From assembly GCA_027919835.1 (NCBI GenBank), contig JANVFP010000001.1, positions 124,001 to 188,000 on the forward strand: DNA of 64,000 nucleotides, in the 5' to 3' direction. A program made the translations under genes and the position numbers. Of this stretch, positions 12,762 to 24,279 are shown piece by piece (within the stretch, counting starts at the first letter, position 1; each line of letters begins with the position of its first letter). Below the pieces are notes generated by a model. The model saw only the letters and a program-made list of their open reading frames with translations, searched no databases and was not told where the DNA came from. This DNA comes from Lentinula raphanica. Taxonomy: Eukaryota > Basidiomycota > Agaricomycetes > Agaricales > Omphalotaceae.

Positions 12762-13797
12762 ATTGAGGATATGTAAGACTCGGAAATAATTGTAACAAGA
12801 TTATCAAGTGTTGCTCAATATCGGTCCCAACATTTCTCCATGTTAGTCTAAAGACCACTGGTGTGGAGAGCCAAGTTTACAACAGAGTCTGGACGCGTTT
12901 GAGATGAGTGTCAGCGGTATTTACCAGTAGCGCCGCGCGCGCGCGACAGTCTCCGACTCTTTCACACCGGCGATAATGAAGAGGAAGATAATGTACGATG
13001 GATGGGGATATATAGTTATGGTACATTGAACATTCAGATCATAGTAGAGCCTCAGAAACGGGACACCTATCGTTTCTTTACATGCCAAGTGAAGCATCTC
13101 GAAAGTTTTCAACGGTGTCGTTCTAAATGCATATTCACCGGATGACTTCCAGGATAAAATTTCAGGAGAATCAATATGGCTATATTTTCTCTTTCCCCCT
13201 TTTCATCAAACGGGTCCTAACCTGAATGTTGTATAAGATGTAATGGTTTCACAAACATATGTTAAGAAGTCATATCGATTTCACTCCATTGTGGTCGCGG
13301 TATACATCCAACAAGGAGTGAAAATTGTGCAAAAGTTTTGCCATAATTAGGTGAGTTGTCGCATAAGTTTGTAGGGCGATAGTCGGTAGTTTTCATTATA
13401 CATTGTATGATGTCTACTGCTTAGGCGATCCAAGTACGACAACGATGGGCGGCAAATTGACTCCTGAGTCCTCAGAATTGCCTCATCGACGCTGAAGAAA
13501 AAACTGAATGGGATGCGTTGGCGTTGGCGTTGAGCGGCTTCCAAATCAACCATTAGGATATCTCAGATTGCTTGATTCGAATTTCGAACATCGACTATTA
13601 CTCACTTGCCCGACGTGCTTTTTGGAGTGGCTTATCTCCGGAAGTAACACCCTCTTCCTCAAGAGCTCCGTCATGGTCTTGTTCAAACTCAGCGGGCTAT
13701 TCATGAGCTGTAGTTGCCTGACTGGAGCGACAGACGTCATCTGTGTTGTCGAAGGATGTGTCCACAGTAGCACCGTGTTGAGTGATCTCGTCTCCCT
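12762..13797. other. Intergenic, nothing recognised
   Basis: No convincing frame. A short CG dinucleotide run occurs near 12931. Confidence 0.5.
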
Positions 13798-14262
13798 TTA
13801 ATTCATCCAAAAGTGTGGGTGTGTTTGGTCATTTGGAATAGTCATGGACTTGACTTTTCCCATCTCTCCTTTGTTGTTGCCCATGACTTCGCTCTCAGGA
13901 GCTGCCATTTCTTCCTTAAGATCGAGGTCCAAATTGAATTTGTCCTGGTTGGGCAATTGAGAAGGATGATGATTGATAGTCTGATGGATACGCACTTGAG
14001 GAGCACTTCTGGCAATACTGTTGGACACCTGCTCCTCGATACTAATCAAATCTCTGATTTCGTCGCGAGCCTCGTAATATATCTGTGCAAGCTTGCGAAT
14101 GAGCGGAGCTGGAATCAATGTTAGCCATCTCGAACGCGTACAGTGTCTCTTGTGATCTTCGTCTGTTCTGGGATGTAAATCAGGAGATGGTTTGCACGTC
14201 GTAGTGGGCGAGTTTGGTCTGAACGAGGGAGGTCTTCCAGAAAGAGAGACATCTCAGCCGCA
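13798..14262 (-). CDS. Partial unknown gene, C-terminal exon
   Basis: A minus-strand frame stays open from about 14262 to a stop at 13798. It reads SLSGRPPSFRPNSPTTTCKP, then RSRWLTLIPAPLIRKLAQIY, ARDEIRDLISIEEQ and an acidic LDLDLKEEMAAPESE tail. The composition is protein-like, with a likely amphipathic helix around LIRKLAQIYYEARDEI. A TGA stands immediately upstream, so an upstream exon is required; I could not find it. No family recognised. It may be a broken gene. Confidence 0.35.
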
Positions 14263-15736
14263 CGGCCTGTATGGAATGATATACGACACTGGACAGCCTG
14301 CGTCGCGGTTTGGCTGATGATGTCCAGTGAAAGAAGGAAGGTGACAGTGAAAGAAGGATGAAGAGACGCGGAAGAATGCCCGGCAGATTACTACAAGAAT
14401 CTCCGACTCTTTAGAGGAGGGCTTTGTGGTGTTCAAATGTCAAAAATCGACCAAATTTGACGCAATAGGCATATCTATATTGATTACAAAGAATCTCGTA
14501 ATAACCTTTGACATGATGATACGATGTTCATTTTCGTTGTCTTTTACTGTCACGAATTGAAACACTAGTGCCCACTGCCATTTCTCCCCCAGACCAACGC
14601 TTCTCTTCATACACAAACAACGTTCACGACATCAACAAACTGGCTCTGAATTACTTGAACACTCATGCGACACCTTACTTCCTCAAGCAGTGCTCTGACG
14701 TTATCGAAGTTATCATTCACTACGGCAGAACCTATAATATACCTGCGATACATATAAGGAAATCAAAAAGGAATATAGTTAATAATAATCGCTGTGAGAA
14801 TCGCTCGATATATATACCATATGCCGCACGAACCCGGCAATGAAAAATAATAAAATTATCATTCCGAGGTCCATGCGATCCCGACCTTGAAAATGAATAT
14901 CCCTATCCCGTGCGAAAACTACTGGATATCTCAGGAATATAATCTCCGGTATCCGGAGAAACCGAGAACGAAATTTATTATATATATCCATTTATGGATC
15001 ACAAGAAAACAATAAGCCTTATCAAGGGCAAAAATATTATTGTTTCTTATCTATATCGCTCGAAACAGCTTATCATATTCGCCTGAGAAACAAAATGGAC
15101 GCTCAATGGTCATTGATCGGGAGCTGATTCGACATTCGTCGGGCGGAGTGGCAGTCGACTTTCGGGCAATGAAAGGGACGCTTCGTAGGGAATCGAAGCG
15201 GGCACTCATCACATTAGGTTCTGGGCAAGTACATGATGAAGGGTACATATAATTGCTACAAAGCGTGATCTTACGTTGTGCATCATCATCCTCTATCTTC
15301 ATTCGACTATATCCCGCTCGTCGCCTTCGTCGCCATCAACGTCCTCCACGTCCGTTCCTCTCGCCGCCTTCGTCGTCCTGAACGTCGTCTACGTCCGTTC
15401 CTCTCGCCACTGATGAATGCTACAGTTCAGAGTATTGAGAGCGTGAAGATAATGCTAGTTCAGTATGCACTTACATACCAGTAACCGATCTTGCCTTTGA
15501 GACCTTGATTATGATTACTTTGTTAGGGCCTAGTAGCGTTTTGAATCAAGATATACGCTGAGACTATAAAAGCACGTATCTGTTAGGCATATTATACTTA
15601 GTCATTGTTGGACAATGTGTAATTCGAGCGTAAAACTAGCAATATTGATCATTACAGTTGATAATACTATTTTCCATGCGCCTATAATAACTAACTTCAT
15701 TCAGTAAAAAAATAGGAAAGGATTAAAATCCATACC
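14263..15736. other. Gene-poor stretch with decayed fragment and AT-rich sequence
   Basis: A plus-strand frame at 14568..14843 begins with GTG and reads coding-like for about 55 codons (NVHDINKLALNYLNTHATPY), then runs into AT-rich sequence; I take it as a fragment. TCTCCGG-tat-CCGGAGA at 14943..14959 is a small perfect inverted repeat. Two adjacent copies of an imperfect 40-bp direct repeat (CGTCC.ACGTCCGTTCCTCTCGCC) lie at about 15310..15403. Confidence 0.4.
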
Positions 15737-16237
15737 TCACGCTCCAGCAGCTCTGATCAATAACGGCCGAATGATCGTCAACCAAGCGTCCAAACCTCTT
15801 GCGGAGAAAGTGAAAACTTCAATATGTTTCCTGCAGCCTTACAAACGAGATTATAAGCCACTGGAGCATTTGGAGGTCGTAGGACTTACAATGTGGACAA
15901 ACAATTCTGGGTCTGTCGATGCACCTCAGCTCTAACAGCAGATGCGCTAGTGATTCTAATACAACGATGAGTCAGATAGTAGATCGACGAATATATAATT
16001 ACCAGCCCGGCGTCTCCTCGCGACCGCGATGGGAGGCATCCATACTCAGCTAGCCCGAGGACAATCCCTATCCCATTCTGCCCGTCGTCGAATGATATTC
16101 TTGGACATTCCAACCTTCCATCTGTGTCCATGATCGAGAAAGGCATAGAGGAAGCCTGGGCCATCTGCGAGACTAGTTGAACGTGTTCGCCGTGACGCGT
16201 ATAAAGCGCGCAGTTTGGAACGGGGTCGTTTTGCCAT
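15737..16237 (-). pseudogene. GIY-YIG (T5orf172-like) domain protein with in-frame stop
   Basis: Three exons, 16237..16003, 15955..15890 and 15837..15737, join in phase. The product contains GPGFLYAFLDHGHRWKVGMS then NIIRRRAEWDRDCP, RRRRAGESLAHLLLELRCID and KHIEVFTFSARGLDAWL. This is the GIY-YIG-like T5orf172/DUF1766 pattern common in mushroom genomes; other members of the superfamily are endonucleases. Codon 64 (16048..16046) is TGA, read as CPRAS-stop-VWMPPI. The frame is intact on both sides and no intron of workable size removes the stop. A CGA-to-TGA change would restore the pattern I expect. Either a recent pseudogene or a sequencing error. Confidence 0.7.
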
Positions 16238-16459
16238 CCTTCGAGAATGGGGATTTGCCAGTGGTAGCAAGTGAGTTTGAGATCGAAGGAGGCGCCAGAA
16301 GATGATAGTAAAGGAGGCGACAGAAAATAATGATGATGAAGCCTTTGGACGACGATGAGACGTTAGATGATGATGATAGACGAATGGTCAGTCCGTTAAG
16401 GAAGAAAATTCAGAAATCAATTAGTCACAGTCGTGGGGTCAGATAGAGTGATTGGTTGT

Positions 16460-17350
16460 CTTCGTTTATCGATGCTAAGCACCAGTTGAGACCGGTTCCA
16501 TCAATGGCAAACGAGAGCAGCTAGAGAACGAATTTCGAAGGGACGTCGGCGTCGAGGATGTTGACTTATCGAATTGTTGGACACGCTCGACGGTAGCTCG
16601 ACTAGCGCAGTATAGTATGATTCGATCAAGAGCTCGACCTGCTAGTAATTGCCAGACGGGTTTGGATTTTGGAATCGCTATGGCAGAGGGCAATATCAGT
16701 TCCAGATGGAGCTGTAAAACAAGACATTCAATCTAAGTATTTTTTTCATCCCTACAACAAGCAGCTTTGGACGTACCATGAAAACGGAGGCTCCACGATA
16801 GAACCTTTCAACATAGGCAGTCTGCCATATGTCTTCAATGTCATCGGCCACAGCACCGATGAATCGTTCACGCGCTGGGTCACTAGAGATGCGTTCAAAA
16901 GCTTCAGTATGGCATTCCAGGGTACAACCACCCCGGCCTACGGTGCCATCATCACATATACTAGAATGCATGAGAAATTACCGTTGAACTTTGGCTTTGA
17001 GCGCAGTCTCATAGAAGCAGTGCCAAGTCATAGAGAACAGTGGTCTCTGTATTGTCTTTACGGTAACATCAGGTTCAGTATCTTCTCAAGATTTCATGAT
17101 GCTTCTCAATGTTCTAACGCGTCTGAAATGACATTAATAAACAATCATCATACTTATGTGTATCCGCACCTTGTCAGCTGTTTGTTTTTTGAGTCTCTCC
17201 GTTTCAGCAAACGAGTTTGCTACTTGACCAGATGTCCTAGGAAAACCCAGCGTAACCTCAGTCAATTCATCTGGTGTAATCCAAGTAGGCCATCTGTTTA
17301 GAATACTTCCGTTCAATCTGAAAGTCTGCGGCAAATAACGGACGCACAAT
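16460..17350 (-). other. Unresolved multi-exon gene or remnant
   Basis: Several minus-strand segments look coding but I could not join them into one certain model: GSILNRWPTWITPDELTEVT (about 17310..17165), RPLFSMTWHCFYETALKAK (about 17045..16985), VVVPWNAILKLLNASLVTQR followed by GRLPMLKGSIVEPPF (about 16935..16756), and an exon ending at 16475. A 210-codon plus-strand frame covers the same stretch but has no ATG-proximal promoter or motif. Possible donor/acceptor pairs exist. No family recognised. Confidence 0.35.
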
Positions 17351-17547
17351 CGGACTCCATCACCAGCGGGTGTCAGAGGTTTTCAAGAAGTCATAGGTAT
17401 TGCGGGCTTATCGGTGAAGAGTCGTCGATGACTATTCGGTATTGAGTATTTGTTGGGTGAATTTCATGTAGTAAGGAATGCAAAGATGGCAAGTCTTGAC
17501 GAATATCTGCCTTTATGGCTAAACAAGGTGACACATGTTTACAAATA

Positions 17548-19627
17548 TTAATATCGCCTTCGAGGATTGACATTCGGGCCTTGGTATGGACTATAATCTG
17601 GTGGAGGACGCCCGCCTGAAGATTCGTCGTCAAAAAATACACATGGCAGCGACGATCACAAAGCGAACCTGTTAGAGGCGGGGCACTAGCAGCAGGCGGC
17701 GATCTCGGTCTAGCGGTACTAGGAATCACTGCATTTTTAAACAGGTTGATGAGATCGTCTGTTCTGAATACGGGCCCTACGATATGTCGATCAGAAGACT
17801 CGGTTAGAGGAGGTGTGGGGAGCTGGCATTTACCATCAAAGACAGATGGTGCAGGAAGCTGTCCAATAAACCACAATAACGCTTGAGGTAATACCACTGT
17901 TTTCTCTTCCTCTCGTTCCTTCTCTTGTCGTCGGAAGGGTCTTTCTTTCTCGGCAGGCGGCATGGGGGATCTTCTTCGAGATGGGCCATCCCACCGGTCG
18001 CGTTCACGCTCCCTCGACGGCGACACATTCCGCTGTCGTTTGTGCCCTCCGTGTTCTCCGCGTCGCTTCTCATGCTCGGGTGATGGTTGGCGTTTCAATA
18101 CAGAGTTTGAGCTTGAGGAACGATCGCTGATGCTTGTGATGCTGGCAAGAGAATCCCCTCGATTTGAGTTTTCCTTGCGAACTCTGGCTCCAATATCTCG
18201 CGAAGCGATAGCATCAAGTCCAAGATAAATGTGACGTTGAGCAAAACGCTTGATGGGAGGATCTGACAGACGTTGGGCACAAGACATTAATACAATTGCG
18301 GAAACGACGAACCGTTGGGATACATTTCGGCCATCCGTTTGTCAATCTTCTGGGATGCCTCAAGGTCACCATATTGATGCTCGTACCGTGCCCAGCGTTC
18401 CCATATTGGGCGCGATTCTTCTGCGGTAAATGTGGGTATGACTCGTTCAAAGAGGGCACGAGCATCTGCAAAGGATGTACGTGAGTTCAATTATAATCCA
18501 TAAAAGTATCGAGCACCGTATTTTCATCATTCACAGAGATTAGGAACGTGAGATATCGTAAGACAAATTCTTTTTCGTGCGCATGCTGTGCCATACCGGC
18601 TTCAAAAATCCTGGTTGCTACTTCTTTGTCTTGAGTCGTATGGTACTCCATCAGCGCTGTCGGAAGATCAGAGGACACGCAAAACGATCGAGCGACAGAG
18701 AGACATACCACCGGCCTCGTAAACCTCCCAGGAAGCATACTTATCTCTTCTTGCTTTACCGAACAAAGTCCTCGATGCTTTTACTCCTTCGGACCTTCGA
18801 GCAAAACGCATATACATTATGTACGTGAGTGCATACTCTTTCTTTCTGTCTTCAAGATCATTATTCACGGCAGACAACAGAGAATCACTCGAGTTGAGCC
18901 CATCTATGTCAGTAGCGATTTCATCGTCAATATCGTCGCCTTTTGTCTTGTCTTTATCCTGGTTCAGCTGTTCTTGTAACTTCTCGAGCGAATCCTTTTG
19001 TGCTTGGAGGAAGTCGGAGTATGTGGTATGAACCTGGGCATATTCCTTCTTGATCTCAAGTGCTTCCGCATATGCAAAGTCTAGAAGGAAGCTGAAAAAC
19101 ATGAATCGCAAACCATTTTGGTATTACACTTTCTACTTACCTTGAGGAGTTTGCCTCCAAGCCAGTCTTAAGGAGAGTCAACGCTTCGTCGTGTTTTCCA
19201 ATACTGTTCATCCAATAATAAGCCATGAACCTAAACAAGACAAGGTTGGTTGGTTGTACAACGGTCACACAGAAAGCAGACAGGTTTGTGTACCATATTT
19301 CTGGATAAAAACGCATTCGGACAAGTGCTTTCCTATACACAAGCTGGATTCTGTTGTGAAGATCTTTCTTGTCTTTCTCTTCGATCATCAACGGATTACT
19401 TTCTTCCCACTTGAGGTAGGCTTTCCACTTCCCGACGAGTTGTCTCTCGGACAATGTGAAAGTAGGCACACTAGGTAGTGACAGTTCCGGTTTTGAATTA
19501 GCGGCGAGAGGCGCTTCAGAGGGATAGAGGGCGGCCACATGCTTGGTCAAATCGCGCCCGACAGATCGTGCTTGCATATAGGCTGGCGAAAGTTCACTCA
19601 TGAACTTTTTGGCAGTAATCGACTGCT
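17548..19627 (-). pseudogene. RNA14: RNA14/CstF-77 homologue, N-terminal half missing
   Basis: Exons: 19627..19294, 19230..19141, 19091..18709, 18656..18519, 18465..18313, 18262..17834, 17776..17669 and 17615..17548. Hallmarks are ITAKKFMSELSPAYMQARSV, the HAT-repeat stretch EALTLLKTGLEANSS, ARALFERVIP, WERWARYEHQYGDLEA, DPPIKRFAQRHIYLGLDAIA and the tail RPPPDYSPYQGPN. RNA14 is a scaffold of cleavage factor IA in mRNA 3'-end formation. The first half of the HAT domain (about 250 residues in homologues) is absent: the homology starts abruptly near 19627 and nothing similar lies upstream. One exon end (18519) also lacks a GT in frame; the nearest GT is 2 nt further and would shift the frame. 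Probably a partial gene copy, unless the missing exons are displaced. Confidence 0.75.
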
Positions 19628-19770
19628 CTGATCAAACTCCTTGAATCTCTTGGTTTCTTCAGAGTCGTGTTCGAGCCTGGGGGCAGAGATCCGACGAAAA
19701 TAATTTTCGCTGTTGGAGTTCAAGATGAGACGGGCGTTTTGCAATGTAACTGTTGAACGTTTGAACCGTG

Positions 19771-19795
19771 CGCGTGAACGTTGAACGTTCACGCG
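19771..19795. repeat. Perfect 11-bp inverted repeat
   Basis: CGCGTGAACGT-tga-ACGTTCACGCG, 3-nt centre. It lies about 145 bp beyond the point where RNA14 similarity stops. Confidence 0.85.
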
Positions 19796-21780
19796 TCACG
19801 CGTCACGGGCATTCCGACGGATGATGTAATCTTTGATATAAGCGCTCAAGCGCTCAAGCTCAAGCCTCGATGAGTGACTACAGTCTGTTACTACAGTAAC
19901 ACTACTTACGAACGCGAGTCCTCATCGATATCTTCTCCTCATTGGGTTCTTGCTTGTTGGTTAAGATCTCAGGGAGACAATTTGACCTACTCACAACACT
20001 TAAACGAAACGCACGCGTTCACAACAACTGTAACGCTACTAGTATTCGTGTTCTTCCTCTTTTCCATCTGCACATAGTACTCAGTGATCCCCACAGCAGA
20101 CGTGAAGATATAAGACTTTGTCTCCAGTCCTACAGTGTCGTATGTACTTCCTCTGATACCTTGCGGGGTGTGGCTAATGCAGGAAACCGGATCCTGTTCT
20201 TCCCTTCAAGCCCGGCGCAGTCCTGACGGATTCAAGATAGTCCTTTCTTATACTCTCGGTGCGCAAACGACTCTTCATGCTAGATTGAACCTGATTCTCT
20301 TCAACCAATTGCTAGGATTATCACCGACCATACATCGGTTTCGTTTGGATTGTCTTCATGTTCGCTGTATTCACGAGTATGCCAGGGGTTGCTTTCCTTA
20401 CCAAACACCGCGCTCACGCAGCCTCAATAAGGAATTCAATTTCACCGTACTTTCTTCCCCTACTCCGTCAACAACAAACTCATGCACCCTGAACTTGTGA
20501 GCAAGGGTTCGAACGCATCGAAACTTGGTCCCTGCGGCCTGGGCTCTCTCGGCGGCGTGTCTCTTTATTCATACATATCATTGGCCTACTATTAGTATAT
20601 GCAATCGAACCTAGTGCATCGAGTTCGAATGCAAAGCTAAGAGAAGACCCACACAATCTGGCATCAACGATAGGGCGCCGTGTTTTTCTTGGGTGTAGGC
20701 TGACCTCTGTCCTGCAAGCATGATAACTCATTCGGTTGCCCTTTCTTCTATATTGCCCAACGACCTGGCTGTCTTTGCTCTAATCCAATTTTCTACTATC
20801 TCCTATGCTGAGATTCAGACCCCAACTTCCTTTAACAGCAGTGTATCAACGGATTTCAAAGTTCACAAATATTTGTTGTAGTGACACATCTGGCATATCC
20901 AGCACCGTGGCGGGCGATCCAAAGTATCTTAACATTCTTTCTATTGACCCCCCCCCCCCCCCCCCGTTCTGGTAGTGCCACGGTGGCTGTCGCCCGTCCA
21001 TTCAACATCGTCGACGTTGGCCTGGGCAGGCAAAAGGTTTTTCGTGAGGCAAGGCCTCCAGTTTGAAGGGCACCCGAAACACTCTCGATGTGTCTTCTGC
21101 AGGTCTCTTGGACCTGACCCGGCTTCGAGGCAAGGTGTTTCGCCTTCGTCGAATCATACCCATCGCTACCATGCTGGTGAATGTGCTAGAGAACCGTTCC
21201 TACTTCTAACCATACCGGTCGATAATGCACGGAGCACACCTTGAGAATCAAAATTCATGTGCTGAAAGTTGCCGTTGAATTCATCGTGAACCCCTCCATT
21301 GTTTCCTGACTTGTATTTGATGGCAGTAATGTCTACGACACAAACATGAACTGTGTTATTGAAGGTGTGCAGACTCGAAGTGTTATGAAGCATAACATGT
21401 CCTCCTTAGCCCCCACAAATTTCCTAATAATTACCTGATTATTCCTGGCATTTTTCCCATTTTTCTAGTATTTTTCCTGCATTTATTTGTGCCTAAACGG
21501 TCTCTACAAGCCATTCCTATCGTTAGCCGAGTCTACGCCGAGCTGGCGCTTATTCGGCGTATCGGCATCCAAACGTGGAATTGCCGTCCTTTTACTTTCT
21601 CCCACGCTTCTTCCGCTTCCTCGCCCTTTATCTCTTCGGCCACCACTTTGTTTCTCAACACGACAGGACCCTAGGACAACGTCAAGGACGATAGGAGACG
21701 ATGGAGGGCTTACAGAGACGACGATGGAAGGATCTAGAGGGTTGGAGGCCGCGGTGACGCGGCCTGCCAGCTATAACTAT
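19796..21780. other. No gene recognised; poly-C tract
   Basis: About 2 kb without a convincing gene. A run of 18 C is at 20948..20965. A plus-strand frame near 20980..21240 contains CVFCRSLGPDP..NHTHRYHAGEC, which vaguely resembles a zinc-knuckle, but nothing else supports a gene. Confidence 0.4.
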
Positions 21781-21789
21781 CATTCGTGC

Positions 21790-21815
21790 GTAATCCGTTC
21801 ATCTGAACGGATTAC
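21790..21815. repeat. Perfect 12-bp inverted repeat
   Basis: GTAATCCGTTCA-tc-TGAACGGATTAC, 2-nt loop. First of a series of inverted repeats in the next 800 bp. Confidence 0.9.
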
Positions 21816-21849
21816 CCTCACTAACGTGGCCTCGGCATCAGGATAGGAC

Positions 21850-21873
21850 AATCGTCGACTCGCGTCGACGATT
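21850..21873. repeat. Perfect 10-bp inverted repeat
   Basis: AATCGTCGAC-tcgc-GTCGACGATT, 4-nt loop. Confidence 0.9.
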
Positions 21874-22376
21874 CCTGACTTGTTCCATGCACTTCTGGAT
21901 CCCCGCAACCCCGACAAACTCTCGGCCCCGCCTTTTCGTGTCAAAACCCCGGTACCGCTTTGTCAACATCACCTTCACCTCCTCCTTTCCACGTTCGGAC
22001 TTTCTCCAAGTCGTCTTCGTCATCTTCGGCTCGTATTTACTCCGCTTAGTCGTTCTGGTGACGATACACAGCCGGTCAACCATCTTTTTGTGTTGCACCC
22101 TCGGTCCCGACGTGTCAACGTCGTTCTCGGCCTCCCTTCCTTCTGCTCAACCCTTCGTCAACTCGTTCTCGTCAACGACGGATCCCCGGCAACTCGTTCG
22201 GTCATCTGGAATGACGAAGAAGATCTCGGCGCCCTTCCCTTGTACTGATAACCTTCCCACACCCCACTCTCTTCGCCCTCGGCTCGTATACGCGTCGTCC
22301 GGCTCCTGTATCTCACACCCTAGCTTTTGACCTTCCCTTTTTGGACTGACATATAGTTCCAGGACTCAATGGGCCC

Positions 22377-22418
22377 AGCAGACGAATCAAGCTGAGTCAG
22401 GGCGACTCTTCGTCTGCT
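22377..22418. repeat. Nested inverted repeat
   Basis: Outer arms AGCAGACGAA (22377..22386) and TTCGTCTGCT (22409..22418); inside them GAGTC and GACTC pair again, giving a two-storey hairpin. Confidence 0.85.
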
Positions 22419-22544
22419 GAGACATTTCTTTTGTTTTTCATTTGACTTATGACACTCGTAAGCGGCCGGATCGACGCGTATTCACGCCGATTCGTGTCAC
22501 TTCGAGTCAAATCGCATCGTCGGCATATAACGACGACGCGTTTG

Positions 22545-22596
22545 CACGTCCCGGCGCTGGGACGTGTCATCACAATTACTATTGTGGTGACACGTC
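22545..22596. repeat. Two overlapping hairpins
   Basis: CACGTCCC-ggcgct-GGGACGTG at 22545..22566 overlaps a 16-bp stem at 22561..22596 (GACGTGTCATCACAAT, loop TACT, ATTGTGGTGACACGTC, one G/T pair). GACGTG is shared, so the two stems exclude each other. Confidence 0.85.
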
Positions 22597-22920
22597 CTCA
22601 AGCCGACATTACTTTTATATTTAACTGCCTTATATATTATTACCTACTGAAAACCTATATAAGTAGGTACATTTTGTGTATCCGATCCCCAGATCGGTTA
22701 TTCTCATAGGTTTCTCAAATAGTATTGGCTTTTCCCCTCTTATCTCTGGTCCAGTCTCTGGTGTAACAACATTCTGTAACAACAACAATCAACAACAATC
22801 CTTCTCAGTCCAGACGTTCGGTGTAGAACATCCCTGCTTAGCAGTTGTCTACAACGTTCGTTGGGACGAATCGCTTGTAGCCTTCATCTGTGGTGCCGTC
22901 GAGGGTTAAAGCAACGAGCA
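22565..22920 (+). mobile_element. Possible solo LTR-like remnant
   Basis: The hairpin beginning TGTCATCACAAT is followed by a TATA-like CCTATATAAG (about 22654) and a run of AACAACAATC. Palindromic TGTCA..TGACA starts and a central TATA are seen in some basidiomycete copia LTRs. I find no matching target duplication and no second LTR, so this is only a suggestion. Confidence 0.2.
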
Positions 22921-23382
22921 CCCTAACACGAAGTCAGGGAGGTTGTGGATGAAGAGGATGGAGTAGATGAAGGAGAGATGAAGCCATGTAAGAAGACGTA
23001 AGGTATACTCAAGTTTTGTACTACTAGCATAATGTATATGCCCAGATTTGTGTTCAAAAAAATCATGACGAGCAAGAAGAAACAGGTTGCCTATAAAGCA
23101 CAGAATGATCAACAACGACAAAACTATTCGAGAGAATGGTAAGCTAGAGATAGATATAGAACACATGATATAGGCAAAGGGAATGCACGCTAGGTATCTT
23201 AAGGGCTCATCAATCAATCATCAAGCAAGGGACTCAGAGTAACCTATGACTCGAGCGACAGGATAGTGAAGAATTCGTCTTTAGTTAGAGAGCAGGTTTG
23301 AACTCGGAAGCTGCTAAGCGACATCTGTGACCCTTGAATAGGTTACAGCCTGCTCACCCTGGGAAGCCACAGGATAATGGCT

Positions 23383-24279
23383 TCAGCAAAGTGCGGATGG
23401 AAGGTGAAGACCTAGATATAACTCACCAGTTGCACTTTCAGTGACATCTGCACCCGGATACACAAGCTCCATGTCCATCCAGTCTAAATCAGAGTCTTCT
23501 TGATTTCCATTGGCTTCTTTAAGGTCGAAGTTTTCGATAATGTCCTCATCGAACATCTCTCCGTCAGGAAGGGCACAATAGGGACGGATACAGGAGAATG
23601 ACAAGAACGGAGAAGCAAGCTCGGACGTTCCAGTTGCCTCCCTCCGGAGCGCTGCAAAGGACCATTGATGATGGGGTTGAGAAGATCGTTTGAATCTAGT
23701 TCCTGGTGAATCGATGGCTGGACATTCCGAAGTGGAGGAATCACGTTCTGTGACAATCGCGTTGACTTCGCCTTTAGAACGTTTCATTCTAGTTCCTGGT
23801 AAATCAATGGTTGTACATTCCGAAGTGGAGGAATCATGTTCTGTGAGAATCGCGCTAACTTCGTCTTCAGAGATTGTGGTATCCGCGCGGTTATGGAGAT
23901 TGCGAATGAAACGCGTATTTGAGTTACGAATAATGACGAACTCCTGAGGGAGTGGACGCTGAGCTAGTATGGTTTTCAAAGAGACGGAGGGAATGGGTGA
24001 TTCGACATAGCCTGACCGGTCGACGACGAATAGACGTATCAATTCCTCTTCAATATTCGACTTGTCATCCCCAACCTCATCCGTTTCACCCGTAGACACC
24101 TGTTCCAACACCCAGGAACCTGGAACATATATTTGCTCCTCTTGATTCTCATCTTCGCGACGTATCCGTTTACTTTTTCTGCTCCCAACTGGATTTCCTC
24201 TAGGCCGCTTCCGACTACGACGTTTGGGAGAATTGACTTTGGGAGTCGCGTTTGTTGGAGTCGCGTTAACAGCTGACAT
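23383..24279 (-). CDS. Unknown, probably nuclear protein with internal 26-residue repeat
   Basis: One long open frame starting MSAVNATPTNATPKVN. A basic stretch SPKRRSRKRPRG..SRKSKRIRRE near residues 20-45 is a likely bipartite nuclear signal. Two adjacent copies of a 26-residue unit follow (AILTEHDSSTSEC.. and AIVTERDSSTSEC.., each ending GTRxKRS), then an acidic C-terminus (NQEDSDLDWMDMEL). An upstream in-frame ATG at 24300 may lie inside a 5'-UTR intron running from GTAAGTAAC to CTAG. A GTGAGT after ESATG could add a short extra exon at the 3' end. No family recognised. Confidence 0.6.
   Translation of the reverse strand: MSAVNATPTNATPKVNSPKRRSRKRPRGNPVGSRKSKRIRREDENQEEQIYVPGSWVLEQVSTGETDEVGDDKSNIEEELIRLFVVDRSGYVESPIPSVSLKTILAQRPLPQEFVIIRNSNTRFIRNLHNRADTTISEDEVSAILTEHDSSTSECTTIDLPGTRMKRSKGEVNAIVTERDSSTSECPAIDSPGTRFKRSSQPHHQWSFAALRREATGTSELASPFLSFSCIRPYCALPDGEMFDEDIIENFDLKEANGNQEDSDLDWMDMELVYPGADVTESATGELYLGLHLPSALC

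Noticed and set aside
15051..15302. Overlapping frames on both strands
   Set aside because: Mirror-image frames without motif; coding cannot be told from chance.
16669..17301. Plus-strand 210-codon frame
   Set aside because: No motif or promoter, and the minus strand carries better protein-like segments.
20480..20560. GGTTCGAAC-like T-loop sequence suggesting a tRNA
   Set aside because: No matching stem, D-arm or acceptor pairing around it.
22565..22920. Complete LTR retrotransposon
   Set aside because: Only an LTR-like start and TATA are visible. No second LTR, gag, pol or target duplication was found.
22906..23217. Minus-strand hydrophobic 103-codon frame
   Set aside because: AT-rich, no splice context, lies just downstream of the nuclear-protein gene and is more likely its 3' UTR.
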